Source: Amblyomma americanum (Eukaryota; Arthropoda; Arachnida; Ixodida; Ixodidae). Taken from it: DNA of 64,000 nucleotides. Where the stretch lies: positions 114,600,456 to 114,664,455 of the forward strand of contig NC_135497.1 in the NCBI RefSeq assembly GCF_052857255.1, given 5' to 3'. This document shows, in pieces, positions 59,401-64,000 of this stretch (its first letter is position 1; each line of letters opens with the position of its first letter). The notes under the pieces are model-generated. The model ran no database searches and was not told the DNA's origin. It saw only the letters and a list, made by a program, of their open reading frames with translations. The position numbers and the translations under genes are program-made.

Positions 59401-62400
59401 GCATCCGAGGGCCTGTGCTAGGGTTGCGGACAAGAACGAGGAATACACGGAGCACATTACATTGCCGGCAAGCCCCCAGTGGCAAATCGTCACATTTGTA
59501 GCGCATCCAAGGGCCTGTGCTAGGGTTGCGGACAAGAACGAGGAATACATGGAGCACAATACGTTGCCGACAAGCCCCCAGCGGCAGATCTTCACATTTG
59601 TAGCGCATCCGAGGGCCTGTGCTAGTGTTGCGGACAAGAGCGAGGAATACACGGAGCACATTACGTTGCTGACAAGCCCGCAATGGCAGATCTTCACCTT
59701 CCTAGCGCATCCGAGGGCCTGTGCTTGGTTTGCGAAAGTGAACGAAGAACACACGGAGCACATTACGTTGCCGACAAGCGCGCAGTGGCACATCTTCACA
59801 TTTGTAGCGCATCCAAGGGCCTGTGCTAGAGTTGCGGACAAGAGCGAGGAATACACGGAGCACATTAAGTTGCCGACAAGCCCCCAGTGGCAGATCTTCA
59901 CATTTGTAGCGTATCCCATTGCCTGTGCTACGGTTGCGGACAAGAACGAGGAATACAAGGAGCACATTACGTTGCCGACAAGCCCGCATTGGCAGATCTT
60001 CACATTTGTAGCGTATCCCAGGGCCTGTGCTAGGGTTGCGGACAAGAAAGAGGAATACACGGAGCACATTACGTTGCCGACAAGCCCCCAGTGGCAGATC
60101 TTCACATTTGTCGCGTATACCAGGGCCTGTGCTAGGGTTGCGGACAAGAACGAGGAATACACGGAGCACATTACGTTGCCGACAAGCCCGCATTGGCAGA
60201 TCTTCACATTTGTAGCGTATCCCAGGGCCTGTGCTAGGGTTGCGGACAAGAACGAGGAATACACGGAGCACATTACGTTACCGACAAGCCCCCAGTGGCA
60301 GATCTTAACATTTGTAGCGTATCCCAGGGCCTGTGCTAGGGTTGCGGACAAGAACGAGGAATACACGGAGCACATTACGTTGCCGACCATCCCCCAGTGG
60401 CACATATTCACCTTTGTAGCGCATCTCAGGGCCTGTTCCTGGGTTGCGGAAAAGAGCCAGGAATACACGGAGCACATTACGTTGCCGACAAGCCCGCATT
60501 GGCAGATATTCACCTCTCTAGCGCATCCGAGGGCCTGTGCTAGGGTTGTTGACAACAACGAGGAATACACGGAGCACATTACGTTGCCGACAAGCCCCCA
60601 GTGGCAGATCTTCACATTTGTAGCGCATCCAAGGGCCTGTGCTAGGGTTGCGGACAAGAACGAGGAATACACGGAGCACATAACGTTGCCGACAAGCCCC
60701 CAGTGGCAGATCTTCACCTTTGTAGCGCATCCGAGGGCCTGTGCTAGGGTTGCGGACAAGAGCGAGGAATACACGGAGCGCATTACGTTGCTTACAAGCC
60801 CGCAATGGAAGATCTTCTCCTTTCTAGCGCATCCGAGGGCCTGTGCTAGGTTTGCCGACAAGAACGAAGAATACACGGAGCACATTACGTTGCCGACAAG
60901 CCCGCAGTGGCATATCTTCACATTTCTAGCGCATCCAAGGGCCTGTGCTAGAGTTACGGACAAGAGCGAGGAATACACGGAGCACATTACGCTGCCGACA
61001 AGCCCGCATTGGCAGATCTTCACCTTTGTAGGAGGGCTTGTGCTAGGGTTGCGGACAAGAGCGAGGAATACACGGAGCACATTACGTTGCCGACAAGCCC
61101 ACATTGTCAGGTCTTCACCCTTGTAGCCCATCCGAGGGCCTGTGCTAGGGTTGCGGACAAGAACAAGGAATACACGGAGCACATTACGTTGCCGACAAGC
61201 CCCCAGTGGCACATATTCACCTTTGTAGCGCGTCTCAGGGCCTGTGCCAGGGTTGCGGAAAAGAGCCAGGAATACACGGAGCACATTACGTTGCCGACAA
61301 GCCCACATTGGCAGATATTCACCTTTGTAGGAGGGCCTGTGATAGGGTTGCGGACAAGAGCGAGGAAGACACGGAGCACATTACGTTGCCGACAAGCCCC
61401 CAGTGGTACATATTCACCCTTGTAGCGCATCCGAAGGCCTGTGCTAGGGTTGCGGACGAGAACAAGGAATACACGGAGCACATTACGTTGCCGACAATCC
61501 CCCAGTGGCACATATTCACCTTTGTAGCGCATCTCAGGGCCTGTTCCTGGGTTGCGGAAAAGAGCCAGGAATACACGGAGCACATTACGTTGCCGACAAG
61601 CCCACATTGGCAGATATTCACCTTTGTAGCGCATCCGAGGGCCTGTGCTGGGGTTGCGAACAAGAACAAGGAATACATGGAGCACATTACGTTGCCGACA
61701 AGCCCGCATTAGCACACCTTCACCTTTGTAGCGCATCCGAGGACCTGTGCTAGATTTGCGGACAAGAACGATACATACACGAAGCACATTACGTTGCCGA
61801 CAAGCCCGCATTGGCAGATCTTCACCTTTGTAGGAGGGCCTGTGCTAGGGTTGCGGGCAAGAGCGAGGAATACACGGAGCACAATACGTTGCCGACAAGC
61901 CCCCATTGGCACATGTTCACCTTTGGAGCGCATCCGAGGGCCTGTGCTAGGGTTGCGGACAAGAACGAGGAATACACGGATCAAATTACGTTGCCGACAA
62001 GCCCGCATTGGCAGATATTCAAATTTGTAGCGCATCCGAGGGCCTGTGCTGGGGTTGCCTGACAAGAACGAGGAATACACGGAGCACATTATGTTGACGA
62101 CAAGACCCCAGTGGCACATCTTCACCTTTGTAGCGCATATGAGGGCCTGTGCTAGGGTTGCGCACAAGAGCGAGGAATACACGGAGCACATTACGTTGCC
62201 GACAAGCCCCCAGTGGCACATCTTCACCTTTGTAGCGCATCCGAGGGCCTGTGCTAGGGTGGCGGACAAGAAAATGGAATACACGGAGCACATTACGTTG
62301 CGGAAGCCCCCAGTGGCACATATTCTCCTTTGTAGCGCATCTCAGAGCCTGTTCCAGGGTTGCGGAAAAGAGCCAGGAATACACGGAGCACATTACGTTG

Positions 62401-64000
62401 TTGACAAGCCCACATTGGCAGATATTCACCTTTGTAGCGCATCCGAGGGGCTGTGCTGGGGTTGCCTGACAAGAAAGAGGAATACACGGAGCACATTACG
62501 TTGCCGACAAGCCCCCAGTGGCTCATCTTCACCTTTGTAGCGCATCTGAGGGCCTCTGCTAGGGTTGCGGACAAGAGCGAGGAATACACAGAGCACATTA
62601 CGTTGCCGACAAGCCCCCAGTGGCACATCTTCACCTTTGTAGCGCGTCCGAGAGACTGTGCTAGGGTGGCGGACAAGAGCGAGGAATACACGGAGCACAT
62701 TACGTTGCCGACAAGCCCGCATTGGCAGATCTTCACCCTTATAGCGCATCCGAGGGCCTGTGCTAGGGTTGCGGACAAGAGCGAGGAATACACGGAGTAC
62801 ATTACGTTGCCGACAAGCCCGCATTGGCAGATCTTCACCTTTGTAGCGCATCAGAGGACCTCTGCTAGGTTTGCGGACAAGAACAATGAATACACGAAGC
62901 ACATTACGTTGGCGACAAGCCCCCAGTGGCACATCTTCACCTTTGTAGCGCATCCGAGGGCCTGCGCTAGGGTTGCGGACAAGAACGAGGAATACACGGA
63001 ACACATTACATTGCCTACAAGCCCCCAGTGGCAGTTCTTCACCTTTGTAGCGCATCCGAGGGCCTGTGCTAGGGTTGCGGACAAGAACGAGGAATACACG
63101 GAGCACATTACGTTGCCGACAAGCCCTCATTGGCAGATTTCACATTTGTAGCGCATTCGAGGGCCTGTGCTAGGGTTGCGGACAAGAACGAGGAATACAC
63201 GGAGCACATTACGTTGCCGACAAGCCCCCAGTGGCAGATCTTCACATTTGTAGCGCATCCGAGGGCCTGTGCTAGGGTTTCGGACAAGAACGAGGAATAC
63301 ACGGAGCACATTACGTTGCCGACAAGCCCCCAGTGGCACATCTTCACCTTTGCAGGGCATCTGAGGACCTGTGCTAGGGTTGCGGACAAGAGCGAGGAAT
63401 ACACGGAGCACATTACGTTGCCGAGAAGCCCCCAGTGGCACATCTTCACCTTTGTAGCGCATCCGAGGGCCTGTGCTAGGGTGGCGGACAAGAACATTGA
63501 ATACACGGAGCACATTACGTTGCCGACAAGCCCCCAGTCGCACATATTGACCTTTGTAGCGCATCCGAGGGCCTGTGCTGGGGTTGACTGAAAAGAACGA
63601 GGAATACACGGAGCACATTACGTTGCCGACAAGCCCTTAGTGGCACATCTTCACCTTTGTAGCGCATCTGAAGCCCTGTGCTAGGGTTGCGGACAAGAGC
63701 GAGGAATACACGGAGCACATTACGTTGCCGACAAGCACCCATTGGCACATGTTCACCTTTGGAGCGCATCCGAGGGCCTGTGCTAGGGTTGCGGACAAGA
63801 GCGAGGAATACACGGAGCACATTACGTTGCCGAGAAGCCCCCAGTGGCACATCTTCACCTTTGTAGCGCATCCGAGGACCTCTGCTAGGTTTGCGGACAA
63901 GAACAATGAATACACGAAGCACATTACGTTGGCGACAAGCCCCCAGTGGCACATCTTCACCTTTGTAGAGCATCTGAGGGCCTGCGCTAGGGTTGCGGAC
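56407..64000. repeat. 102-bp satellite array, right block (open at window end)
   Basis: About 74 monomers. From 56,407 to 58,800 nearly all belong to the GATGAATACACGAAG subfamily and continue the block interrupted by the LINE. At 58,805 the sequence switches to the variant otherwise found only at the left edge of the array (GTGACAGGGTTGCGGATTAG). From about 60.9 to 63.7 kb it repeats 44.4-47.1 kb at a constant offset of 16,574 bp. After about 63,735 it follows the order seen at 50,362-50,627. The array has no end in this window. Confidence 0.95.

Noticed and set aside
41290..64000. CRISPR-like array
   Set aside because: Monomers are contiguous 102-bp units without unique spacers, and the window is eukaryotic.

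Overview
This window looks like repeat-rich nuclear DNA from an arthropod, most probably a hard tick. The best evidence is a set of tRNA-headed SINEs (A-box/B-box head and a conserved body ending in a GTCGCTTTGGGACGTTAAAC-like tail) that resemble the tick Ruka family as I remember it. AT-rich intergenic DNA, short spliced exons and CR1/L2-like non-LTR elements fit the same picture. I see no bacterial operon, rRNA or CRISPR array. Nearly all recognisable coding sequence belongs to transposable elements.

Layout. (1) 1-12,309: non-coding DNA with SINE copies, a decayed LINE 3' fragment near 2.85-3.24 kb, a near-perfect 88-bp palindrome at 7.9 kb and a foldback at 10.3 kb. (2) 12,310-22,127: a Ty3/gypsy LTR retrotransposon on the + strand with gag, protease, RT, RNase H and integrase, damaged by stops and frameshifts. 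A 4.3-kb LINE on the - strand (14,278-18,599) is nested in its protease. (3) 22,430-24,675: a broken gene of an uncharacterised, transposon-like family with a SAP-like C-terminus. (4) 26,513-38,327: an 11.8-kb interval bounded by inverted TIR-like ends and two clusters of CCAATTGG/GGAACCAGTTGG-type subterminal motifs. It holds a decayed CACTA/EnSpm-type (tnp2-like) transposase on the + strand and, diverging from the same central region, a seven-exon gene on the - strand. I read it as one large DNA transposon with an accessory gene. (5) 38,328-41,289: unassigned DNA with a SINE fragment and a foldback. (6) 41,290-64,000 (still running at the window edge): a satellite array of about 180 copies of a 102-bp monomer, with higher-order and mosaic duplications. 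It is interrupted at 52,191-56,406 by a nearly intact LINE and at 50,024-50,100 by a 77-bp LINE 3' tail.

Both long LINEs encode, near the N-terminus of ORF1, the 2A-type ribosome-skipping motif GDVEENPGP after a hydrophobic leader. Both also carry a duplicated start-codon segment in the 5' leader. The long open frames on both strands of the satellite follow from its period being divisible by three, and I do not call them genes. Monomer counts, divergences and family names come from reading by eye; no search or alignment was run.
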